DNA of 62,362 bases from Nitrosomonas sp. Nm34 (GTDB lineage Bacteria; Pseudomonadota; Gammaproteobacteria; Burkholderiales; Nitrosomonadaceae): contig NZ_FORD01000019.1 of NCBI RefSeq assembly GCF_900113925.1, positions 1 through 62,362 of the forward strand, given 5' to 3'. Position numbers and translations under genes: made by a program. The notes beneath the pieces are model-generated. The model was not told the DNA's origin. It saw nothing but the letters and a program-made list of their open reading frames with translations, and did no database searches. Shown here piece by piece: positions 48,663-56,611 of the stretch; position 1 is the stretch's first letter; each line of letters begins with the position of its first letter.

Positions 48663-49919
48663 TCAGCCAACATAAAAATCTTCATTAGTCAGCGCAAGCC
48701 CACCCGTTAGTTGGGCAAATTGCTGGGCGCTAGCACCACCAATACCGTCCGCGTCATAGCTGAGAGCGCCAGTTTGTGTGTTATAAATAATTCGATCCGT
48801 GCTATCGTGTGCTTGAGTACCGATGTAGAAAGCTCTAGCGTTGAGAAAGTCTCCGCTGGTCAGATTGGTAAAAACATTGTTCTCCAAATAGATAATATCG
48901 TTCCCTGGGATAAAGTCCGTAATTTTGTCGACAGTACCGTCCAATTTCGTATCAAAAACAAAAATATCTCTGCCCGTTCCACCTGTTAAGGTGTCAGCAT
49001 CTGCTCCGCCCCATAGAATGTCATTGCCGCTGCCGCCATCAAGGGTATCTTTGCCCTCGTGGCCATGAAGTTGATCTGAACCGCGCAAACCTGAGATGGC
49101 ATCAGCGCCAGATGTTCCTTCCAGTTCATCTGAACTCGATGTGCCAGTGATTGTATTGAGTTGAGAACCCAACGTAGGCTGAGGAGTGGAAGTGCCGCCA
49201 GTCAAGACTGGATCAACCAGATCCTGTTCCACATTCTTGCTGTTAATGCTAACTTGATAGGTCGTTGCGGTTATCTCACTACCAGTAAAACTGACAGTAT
49301 AATTACCGGCAGCAAGCTCCAATTGGTAGCCACCAGCGGGGCTTGTCTGCGTCGTTGTGATGGCGCCGGTGGTATTGTTTTTGGCAGTGACGGTGAGGTT
49401 ACCTAATCCTTCATTGATATCATAGAACTTATCACCATCCAGATCATCGAAGGCGACCCCCACCAAAAAAGGATTGGTTGATGTTTTGGCAAAATCTTGG
49501 GTAATAAAAGCAGCGTCGTCGAATCTACTGTATGGGCCGACTTCCAGGCCAATCCCAATTTCACGAAAATTGTCATTTAAGATATTGGCTTTATGACCTG
49601 GTGAGTTCATCAATGAAATGTGCATTTGCTCTACTTCGTCTGCAAAACCGGATGGTGAGCGGGCGCTCCTCCAGGCAATATTTTCTCCCCAGGCCCAGGA
49701 GCCGGAAAAATCATAATTTGCTGCCTCCATGCGATCGCCTGGATCTGATCCATTCATGCCAGTATGAGAAAATGTGTCTGTATCAATCATCCAGCTACTA
49801 TGATGCTCTGCTGCTGTATTTAGATTGTCATCGAAAGCGAGCGGTTGAGCGCCAACCTTAGCCCGTTCAGCATTGATGAGTTGTAGCATGTATTGTTCGT
49901 AGGCATTAGCTTGTGACAT
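48663..49919 (-). CDS. CAP-domain protein with RTX calcium-binding repeats (type I secretion substrate)
   Basis: This 418-residue protein has three parts. Residues 1-150 form a CAP/SCP domain (NAERAKVGAQPL, HHSSWM, GENIAW, NSPGHKANIL, with the typical His and Glu positions). A beta-sandwich of SdrD/Cna-B type follows (VGVAFDDLDGDKFYDINEGL to about 240). Residues 260-320 hold GGXGXDXXX-type RTX nonapeptides (GGSGNDILWGGADADTLTGG), and the end matches the serralysin-like C-terminal secretion region. It has no N-terminal signal peptide, as expected for type I export. No transporter genes are adjacent. The function of secreted CAP proteins in bacteria is largely unknown. Confidence 0.88.
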   Translation of the reverse strand: MSQANAYEQYMLQLINAERAKVGAQPLAFDDNLNTAAEHHSSWMIDTDTFSHTGMNGSDPGDRMEAANYDFSGSWAWGENIAWRSARSPSGFADEVEQMHISLMNSPGHKANILNDNFREIGIGLEVGPYSRFDDAAFITQDFAKTSTNPFLVGVAFDDLDGDKFYDINEGLGNLTVTAKNNTTGAITTTQTSPAGGYQLELAAGNYTVSFTGSEITATTYQVSINSKNVEQDLVDPVLTGGTSTPQPTLGSQLNTITGTSSSDELEGTSGADAISGLRGSDQLHGHEGKDTLDGGSGNDILWGGADADTLTGGTGRDIFVFDTKLDGTVDKITDFIPGNDIIYLENNVFTNLTSGDFLNARAFYIGTQAHDSTDRIIYNTQTGALSYDADGIGGASAQQFAQLTGGLALTNEDFYVG

Positions 49920-50221
49920 AAGTGAAGCTCCAGTTTTTCGGTTGGTAGAAATTGATGCGTAAAGCGACTTTCAAAGAAACGCTGGCTTTTTATTTTTTGC
50001 GATAAATATTTCCTAAGCTGAAAATCTTTTATTAGTTAAGAGCGTAGATAAAAGAAAAATTAGAGACGTTGAACGTCTTAAGTCCGGCCATTGATTACTC
50101 CCTCTCGCATTGGAATTTATAAAATCAAATTGAAGTATTTTGATGATTTATTCAATTAATAAATGCTATCGGCAATTCTTTTATGCACTTTAGGTGAGAA
50201 AGCATAAGGCCTTATTTCTGA

Positions 50222-50935
50222 CTATCCCCGCGGCACTGCACGTGGGGATGATCTGCGCGTGATTATTGGGACCATTTATGTCATTAGGAATGGCCTGCAA
50301 TGAGAGAATGAGCTCTAAGAGTACGGGCCGTACAACACGTGGTATAACTGCTTTGTGCGCTGGAGCTGGGTGGTTGTCTTCAACCATATCTTTGCAGAGC
50401 TGGTGGATAAGGCTGAAGCACCGGATCGGCTGATAATTAACGCTACGCACCTCAAGGCGCACTGCACAGCAGCCAGCTTGCTAAAAAAGGGAGTGCTCCC
50501 TACTATATCGGCTGTACAAAAGACTGCTTGAACTCAAAATTTCATGTCGTGTGTGATGACAACGGCAAGCCAAATGATCTGCTGCTGTCTGAAGGATAGA
50601 TGAACGGTTGCAAGGACCCGGCTATGCTGTTGCCGTCTTTGACGAAAGCAAAAGGACTACTCACGGATCGTAGTTACAATGCCGACGGGTTCAGAATAGC
50701 CCTCATGAAAAAAGGCAACACTTCTTGCTCAGAATTGGGGATAGGTTGCGAATCAAGAAAAATAAGCAGAAGAGAATTGGGAAAGAAAGAGGCGGTTTAA
50801 ATATATCAAACCAGTACAAACGGCTTATTGCAAAGCCTCTGTCGGAAATTGCGGCGTAATACAAAAACCGCAACACGGGGTGATTATTGTTGCTTATAAA
50901 ATAGATACACAGCCAGCGAGAAATTGAAGAGTTTT
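50222..50935 (+). pseudogene. degraded IS5-family transposase
   Basis: Pieces of an IS5-type transposase can be read in changing frames: RGDDLRVIIGTIYVIRNGLQ with a stop, then FNHIFAELVDKAEAPDRLII and THLKAHCTAASLLKKG, then LLTDRSYNADGFRIALMKKG from 50656 onward. The D of the second catalytic motif survives as LTDRSYNAD. Several frameshifts and stops make it inactive. It marks the left edge of the accessory region after the CAP/RTX gene. About 300 bp before it (49920-50221) contain nothing recognisable. Confidence 0.75.
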
Positions 50936-51039
50936 ATTAATTGCAATCAACGACGATTGAGGCTGTTGTTCGCAAGAACAAGAATTCTTGATTCTGTAGC
51001 TGACTCCTTTTGTTTGCAAAACTGGTTCTGAGGATGTGG

Positions 51040-52457
51040 ATGATGAAGTTCAATTTCGATGCCGAATTGAGAGGCGATGACGGGGCTGTGCTTCCTGTCT
51101 ATTGCGAAGTCCAGCCGCCTAACGTAGGTGGCCAAAAGTCGCTGATCCACGTTGCAGTGCCTGCCCAGCACATCACTAAAAAGCCACCTGCTAATCCATG
51201 CACGCTGTTGGGAAAAAGGGGTGCATTCACGATCAGTATGCAGGAAATTCATTGGCGCCGCTTCCCCACTTCTTCGCAAAGTACCCTCGGACTGGAAGCC
51301 ATAGAGCTGCTCCACGTCGAAAGGCTGATAATCCGGCATCCTCCGATGAACGCTAGGAGAGAGATTCGCTTCTATCTAGCCCCATTTCCTACCTGCGATC
51401 GGAATCAAGCTGTGTTTCCTTCGGCGACAGATCCCACACAGAGGATCTTTTCATGCTGGATCTACCGGACCTTGGCGCGACGAGGTTCGTTGCGGAGTGG
51501 GGAACGATTTACCACCGAGACGCAGAGATTCCAGGTGCGACGGTGATTGCTGGTTTTAGTGCGGTAGCAGGTTTGCCACCGAACAATCCAATTGACGTCG
51601 ACCAAATGGTTGTGAAGTTTAGGAACTCGCTCGAGATTCTATCGGTTCTGTTTCGGCAAGCCGTTATCCTGCACGGCTGGATGTACACCGACGGTCAGAC
51701 CATCTCCACCTGGATCAATCTCCTTGAACCGAATGTGACGCAGTCCGCGCGTGAGGATCGCGGCGAGTTTGTCGCTAGGCCTCAAGACTTCGTGGAGTGC
51801 GCTACGCGCTTGGCCCACGCGTATGGAAAAGTCGATGCGAAAACCCGCTCGCTGGTGCGGCACCTTTCAGTGGCAGTCAATCCCCATACTAACTCGAGAA
51901 CCAAAGATCGCTTTCTGTTCATGTTCTCCGCACTGGAAAGGGTGATCGAATCCGCTTGGACGCGTGACCAAACGCCAAACAGTCCTGCTGTCACAACCCA
52001 CGCGGTGATTCAGCATCTCGAACAGCTGAAAGAAGCCGTGGTCGTGGAAGGTGGCGAGAACGCTTCTGAAATCTCAGCGCGACTGGGAGGGCTTATCGGT
52101 GTCGTGAATCGGCCCAGTGTTCGAGACAAGTTCGAAGCATTCCTCCGCGTGTACCCAGCGATGAATCATTACTGCACAGACCTCTGGCCTGTTCTAGGGT
52201 CGAACAAAAAGCGCGGCTTGAGAGAGGCCCGCCATGCACTGGCACACGGGAGCAGCTCTTTCGTATCGCTGGATGTTGTTGCGGTTGCCGAGTGGCACTT
52301 AGCGATTCTGCTGGAGCGGGTGATCTTCGTGCTTCTTGACATGATCTTACCGGACGGAATATCCCCTGGCTCGTTTCTGTTGCGAAATGGTGCAAGAGGA
52401 TGGTACGAGAGAGACTGGTGGGCTCCCTTGCAGTCCAAGCCAGACCAGTCGATCTGA
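51040..52457 (+). pseudogene. ApeA-like HEPN protein interrupted by a one-base frameshift
   Basis: Two overlapping frames form one protein. The first, from ATG 51040 (ribosome site GAGGAT), gives MMKFNFDAELRGDDGAV to REIRFYLAP; the second runs from about 51384 to 52457 and gives ISYLRSESSC, HTEDLFMLDLPDLG and the rest. Adding one C to the run at 51380-51383 fuses them into about 472 residues. The N-terminal part is beta-rich, as in ApeA N-terminal domains; the C-terminal part is helical and ends with an R-x4-H motif, ARHALAHGS (R260, H265 counted from ATG 51453). ApeA-type proteins are abortive-infection RNases. ATG 51453 could start a 334-residue form. Family call is by pattern only. Confidence 0.55.
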
Positions 52458-52463
52458 TTTGAC

Positions 52464-52553
52464 CAACCCGCGTAAGGCGCAATAACCATCGGGCATTGCG
52501 CCGTATGTGCTACCTTACCATCTGGTGCAATGCGTTGCACTTATTGCACCCTA
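52464..52553 (-). repeat. ~90-bp stem-loop repeat, left copy
   Basis: This copy is an inverted near-duplicate of 61409-61499, differing at two bases and one insertion. The core GGCGCAAT and ATTGCGCC arms form a hairpin. The plus-strand right end is ATTGCACCCTA, exactly where the group II intron sequence begins once the IS1380 element is removed. Confidence 0.9.
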
Positions 52554-52554
52554 G

Positions 52555-54182
52555 CCCGAATATTGCACGAGCATCAAAAATAAGAGCGAATTTACCGGAG
52601 ATTCGTTTTTCAAGTGGATAAATCGGATTTCTATCCAGAATTTGTTGCTATGGAATGTGTTTTTCTGTGTATTTTGGGGGAATTATGACAGAAAAGAGAT
52701 TTTTTTCTATTGTGAGGCGTAGCACATCCACCCCATAGCTACTTTATGCGGTAAACGGTAGTTCATAATCCTGGAAATGAGTTATCCAGAAGTAAGTCTT
52801 TCTGCCATTTGGAAGAATAGTTTCTGATAAGGGTAGCTACTTGCCAGTAAAAAGCGAATACGGCGGGTATTACGTAGCATAACGGCACCTATTTTGATCA
52901 GCTTAAGGCGCAATGTGCTCACATAGGCTTGAGCCAGTTCAGTGCCTTGCAGAGCAAGGCGCCGGATGGTTTCCAGCAGGATGTAAGCCAGGGAGGACAG
53001 GAGTAGACGAAATTGATTTGACCACCACCGGTGGCAACTGGTGCGATCTGCAAATAAATCAAGCTGTTGTTCCTTGATGCGGTTTTCCATTTCACCGCGT
53101 GCGCAATAGAGCTTATCATAGAGAGACTGAGGTTTGCCTGTCAGATTGGTGACGACATAACGCGGATTACTGCCTTTCTCAGTATGTTCGATTTTAACGA
53201 TGATGCGCCGTGTCCGCTGCCAGCTTTTTGCAGCATATTGAAACTCGTCAAACCAGCGTACTTTCTCACCTGATGTGGCATATTGCTTCTCTGCCGCTTG
53301 CTGCCATTGCGCAGTGATCTCATTCAGTCGCTTGTTCTGGGCGATACCCACGAGGTAGCCCACCTCATGTCGCTCACACCATGCCAGCATTCTGCGGCGG
53401 CAGAAACCACTGTCACCTCGAAAAATGATACGAACTGCAGGCCAGCTCTGCCTGAACCGTTTTACCAGCAATGACAGAATGGCCCAGGCATGTTTTGCCC
53501 CATCAATATTGCCTGGCCGCAGGTAGCTTACCAGCAGTTGATCCTGGCAGAACACATACAATGGCAAAAAGCAGTAGTGGTCATAATAACCATGAAAGAA
53601 GCGGCCTTCCTGTTTGCCATGAACCGCATCATCAGTGGCATCAAAATCCAGCATCAGTTCTTTAGGCGCTTATTTAAATGAAGTCACAAACTGGTCTATC
53701 ATCACTTGATGAACATGCCAGGCCGTTTGCCGATTCGCCCGGTTCTCCCAGCGGCATAAGGTAGAGCTGCTCGCTAATACCTCTTCGCGTTCAACCGCTG
53801 ATTGAATCGCCAAATCATGGCGTAATTGCTGATGATCATTCAGGTCTTCATAGCCACATGCCAACGCATAAACCCGTTGGCGCAATAGCGTCAAACTATC
53901 ATGCCTGCAACTTGCCTGCCGACGGTTGTCTTCCAGTACTTGAGCAACCGCTTTACTCAACCCAATGCGTTTATCCACCTGGCGCAATAACATGACGCCA
54001 CCATCTGAAGTAATATCGCCACCCTGGAAATTCACTTCAACAGTACGCTTTTTTACCTCTGGAAAATTAAATGATTCCTGGGTACACTTTGTCACTGGCA
54101 ATTCCTTTCTTTATTCAGCATAGGTAACTGAATGATAAAGAACTATAAGGGAATTGCCACTTCCCTTCGTGCAATATTGGGG
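52555..54182 (-). mobile_element. IS1380-family insertion sequence
   Basis: Inverted ends CCCGAATATTGCACGA at 52555-52570 and, in complement, CCCCAATATTGCACGA at the right differ by one base. The 4-bp sequence CTAG lies on both sides (52551-52554 and 54183-54186) as target duplication. The 1628-bp element carries a transposase gene on the minus strand with one internal stop. It separates the stem-loop repeat from the group II intron fragment. Confidence 0.85.
52782..54101 (-). pseudogene. IS1380-family transposase with internal TAA
   Basis: The gene has about 440 codons in a single frame, but codon 144 is TAA (53670-53672). The first part reads MPVTKCTQESFNFPEV to DQFVTSFK; the second continues APKELMLDFDATDDAVHG, with the catalytic Asp in LDFDATDD, the later FRGDSGFCRRRML and the C-terminal YDKLYCARGEMENRIKEQQ with the Glu. 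In intact relatives a lysine or similar residue is expected at the stop, so a single substitution would explain it. Unless read through, the transposase is inactive. An internal ATG (53654) allows a shorter product without the N-terminal domain. Confidence 0.85.
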
Positions 54183-54185
54183 CTA

Positions 54186-54487
54186 GTGTGCCCGGCATGG
54201 GCTAAAACTTGTTATCTGAGAGGAGATAACCGGAGTTAGTAGCGACAACCGTAGTGAAATGCAAGGGGGAAACCGCAAGGTCATCCTGAAAGAAGCGCGT
54301 AGCAAAAGCACGACCGTAGGAACACGAACAAGCAGTGAGGCCGAGTGCGGGCGATGAGTGTGTAGGGAACACAAAATCCGACCGTTACCGAAAGACGTAC
54401 GAGATAGAACTTGGCGGCACGGGCAGAAAGTTTTAGCACCTTATCCGGGGAGATCTACCGAACGAGGTTTAGGGAGAAGTCGGTAGG
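54186..54487 (+). ncRNA. group II intron, 5' part (domain I and onward)
   Basis: The sequence begins GTGTGCCCGGCATGGGC, the usual 5' end of a bacterial group II intron, and continues with blocks I associate with domain I: GCAAGGGGGAAACCGCAAGG, ACGAACAAGCAGTGAGGC and CCGGGGAGATCTACCGAACG. The loop GTGTAGGGAACAC (54360-54372) contains TAGGG, complementary to the CCCTA that precedes the intron, and is a candidate EBS1. The intron is broken at 54487 by the IS3 element and resumes after it. No intron-encoded reverse transcriptase, domain V or domain VI is present in the window. Confidence 0.7.
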
Positions 54488-54518
54488 TGTCAACATACTT
54501 TTCGCCTGAATACATTAT

Positions 54519-55616
54519 TTAGGCCACTTTTTCCATCATAGTTTCTGGTTGCGTATTACCGGGATTAAGACTGACTGTTGATTCGTGCAACCAGTTTCTG
54601 GTTTTTCCCGACCAACGTTCCGGATGTTTCTTTTTTGCTTCATCATAGAGGCGTTTGCGCTGCTCAAGAATAGTTACATCATCACCATGATGACGCTGTG
54701 CCGGCGTCACATATTTTATGCCGCTATGGCGATGACAGTTGTTATACCAGTCAACAAAATGCAACACCCATTGGCGTGCCTCGTCAAGACTTTCAAAGAG
54801 TTTGAATGGATAAGCCGGTGCATATTTCAAAGTTTTGAACAATGCTTCTGAATACGGATTATCGTTACTCACCGAAGGGCGGCTGAATGATGGAACAACA
54901 CCCAGCTTCTGCATTGTTGCCAGCATAGTGGCTCCTTTCATCGGACTGCCATTAGTCTTGCTGTAATACCACCTTATGTTTTACAGGTAATACCTCTGTC
55001 AGCCGAGTTTTTCGCAAGACATCAGCAGCTTGTTCCGATGATTCATTTTCATGGATTTCCCAGCCTACAATTTTACGGCTATAAATATCCATGAACAGAT
55101 AGAGGTAAAAAAATACGCCTTTAAGCGTGCTGGCCAGATAAGTAATATCCTAATATCCCATGACCATACTTGATTGGGCCCATCCGCAATATAAGCTGTC
55201 GGCTTCTTTATCGTGGCTGGATTGGCTGTACGACCTCGGTGATGTAATTGACCGGCATCACGTAAAATACGATAGAAACTGCTTTCTGACGCCAGATAAA
55301 TAGCTTTGTCCGCTAAGGCAGGGACAATCTGTTTGGGTGTCTGGCTGCAGAATTCTTTACTGTTACAAACATCGAGAATATGCTTTCTTTCCTGGGCACT
55401 GAGTTTATTGGCGGGGGTTTTCTTGACTGTTTGCCGACGATCTGTCAGGCCAATGCTATGCCAGTATTGTAGCGTGCGGCTGTTGATGCCGATAACCTCA
55501 CAGGCCAATCGTTGCCGTACACCTTGATTTACTGCCTCTGTTATTAATTTTATGGCCATCTGACGATCCTGCGCGGATATCAATCTTCCTCGCTCACCCC
55601 CCAGATGGCTTCGCAC
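54519..55616 (-). pseudogene. IS3-family transposase orfB, frameshifted
   Basis: The integrase part is spread over three frames. From 55616 it reads through LASESSFYRILRDAGQLHHR to GPNQVWSWDI, where the frame is lost; DIYSRKIVGWEIHENES is then readable near 55085-55035, up to a stop after VVLQQD; the rest reads from 54941 as MKGATMLATMQKLGVVPSFS, SNDNPYSEALFKTLKY and WYNNCHRHSGIKYV. The DDE residues are partly recognisable (WSWDI, DNPYSE) but the second region (HSDNGSP) is destroyed. The gene is inactive. Normal IS3 OrfB would be fused to OrfA by a -1 frameshift. Confidence 0.8.
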
Positions 55617-56098
55617 TTTTTTGGCAGCACCAGCAGCGCGGCTGTTTCTGCCAGTGCCTTTTCCTTGCGTCTGAGTTCAGCTTCCAGACGCTTTATCTGC
55701 TTCCGCTCTTCCTGACGATAGCGATTCTTTTCTTTCTCAGCCTGGGCATGGCGTTGATACCCTGACAGTGCTGCCGTTTTCCATTGATCAACCTGTTCTG
55801 GGTATAGTCCCCTACTGCGGCAATACTCACTCAGTTGTGCGCTATTAAAACCAGCTGCTTCTATTACAACCGCCAGCTTATCTTCTGCTGTCCAGTCATC
55901 TGCTTTACTGTTATCTCCCGGCACTGCGATTCCCCTGTTCCTGTATTCTTTTCTCCATTTGTACAGCGTAACATCAGATACGCCTGTCTCCTGACACAAT
56001 TGTGGAACAGATACTGCATTGGGTGGCATCATCTTCTTGATGACTGATTCCTTAAATTCTTTCGAATAACTCTTTTGCATCTTCCCCTCTCGCTTCAC
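55580..56098 (-). CDS. IS3-family transposase orfA
   Basis: This 172-residue protein has a helix-turn-helix near the N-terminus (SVPQLCQETGVSDVTLYKWRKEYRN), a second helical domain, and a long leucine- and lysine-rich coiled coil (RQEERKQIKRLEAELRRKEKALAE) that mediates multimerisation. It overlaps orfB by 37 bp in another frame, as in elements using programmed -1 frameshifting. The true start may be at the internal MQKSYSKEFKES methionine. It is intact but useless alone since orfB is broken. Confidence 0.82.
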   Translation of the reverse strand: MKREGKMQKSYSKEFKESVIKKMMPPNAVSVPQLCQETGVSDVTLYKWRKEYRNRGIAVPGDNSKADDWTAEDKLAVVIEAAGFNSAQLSEYCRSRGLYPEQVDQWKTAALSGYQRHAQAEKEKNRYRQEERKQIKRLEAELRRKEKALAETAALLVLPKKCEAIWGVSEED

Positions 56099-56145
56099 CC
56101 TTCAAGTTTCTAGGTTTTAATTGAGGCGAAAGGTATCCTGACACA

Positions 56146-56215
56146 TAGGGAAGTCAGCAGAAGCCATATTAGTGAAGAAGCCTTGGAACAAGGTGGAGTG
56201 AACAAATAGTGGGGC
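56146..56215 (+). ncRNA. group II intron, fragment beyond the IS3 insertion
   Basis: GGGAAGTCAGCAGAAGCCAT and the following GTGAAGAAGCC and AACAAGGTGGAGTGAAC continue the intron interrupted at 54487, in the style of the stretch that precedes the intron-encoded protein. The similarity fades by about 56215, and no reading frame for a reverse transcriptase follows. The intron is therefore 3'-truncated here. Confidence 0.55.
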
Positions 56216-56224
56216 CAAGTCTTG

Positions 56225-56302
56225 CTATATAACATCTAACTTTTTCATGCTTTTTTTAACAATCCGACTAATAGTGGAGTGATGCAACCCAAATTTGTCC
56301 AT
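56225..56302 (-). pseudogene. helix-turn-helix protein tail, remnant
   Basis: A short minus-strand frame reads MDKFGLHHSTISRIVKK and ends after LDVI with TAG. GLHHSTISRIV looks like the recognition helix found at the end of some REP-associated (Y1) transposases. A stop lies 12 bases upstream of the ATG, so only a fragment remains. Family assignment is tentative. Confidence 0.3.
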
Positions 56303-56339
56303 GGTCTGTTCTTAGCGGTCTTACAATTGCAGATGCTTT

Positions 56340-56442
56340 ATTCTATTTCTAAATCAAAACTGACTTTGTCGGCTTCACCTTGCCGTATTATTGATACTGC
56401 TTGTGAATTGCATTCGTGTCATTTTTGATTTGGAAATGGTAT
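56340..56442 (+). repeat. ~100-bp palindromic dispersed repeat, copy H
   Basis: Forward copy from ATTCTATTTCTAAATC to TTTGGAAATGGTAT with the intact CTGACTTTGTCGGCTTCACC block and CCGTATTATTGATACTG centre. It lies just beyond the stop of the SNF2 gene; copy I lies on the other side of that gene in opposite orientation. Confidence 0.88.
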
Positions 56443-56611
56443 TAATTCCACCGAATCGAAAAATAACTCATAAAAATTGTCACACTGTGGACGCAGGAGC
56501 AGGCCTAGATTCACAGTATCGTTCTTCCGGAAAACACGTATCTGGCAGATTGGTCCCTCTTGAGAAAACTCAGAAGCAGGAACTCCAGCCATTTCTCCTG
56601 AGCTACCAAAC

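Larger units (their letters stand above)
54488..56145 (-). mobile_element. IS3-family insertion sequence inside the intron
   Basis: The element starts TGTCAACATACTTTTCGCCT and, in complement, its other end is TGTGTCAGGATACCTTTCGC: inverted repeats with a 2-base offset, TG...CA ends. TAGG occurs on both sides (54484-54487 and 56146-56149) as target duplication. It contains orfA and a disrupted orfB on the minus strand. Removing it and one TAGG rejoins intron sequence on both sides. Confidence 0.78.

Noticed and set aside
50947..51339. Minus-strand 130-codon frame opposite the HEPN gene
   Set aside because: It is the mirror of the beta-rich N-terminal part of the HEPN protein; the plus-strand frame has the better ribosome site and continues coherently after a one-base correction.
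54183..54374. Minus-strand 63-codon frame in the intron
   Set aside because: It lies wholly in sequence recognised as group II intron RNA, so the open frame is incidental.
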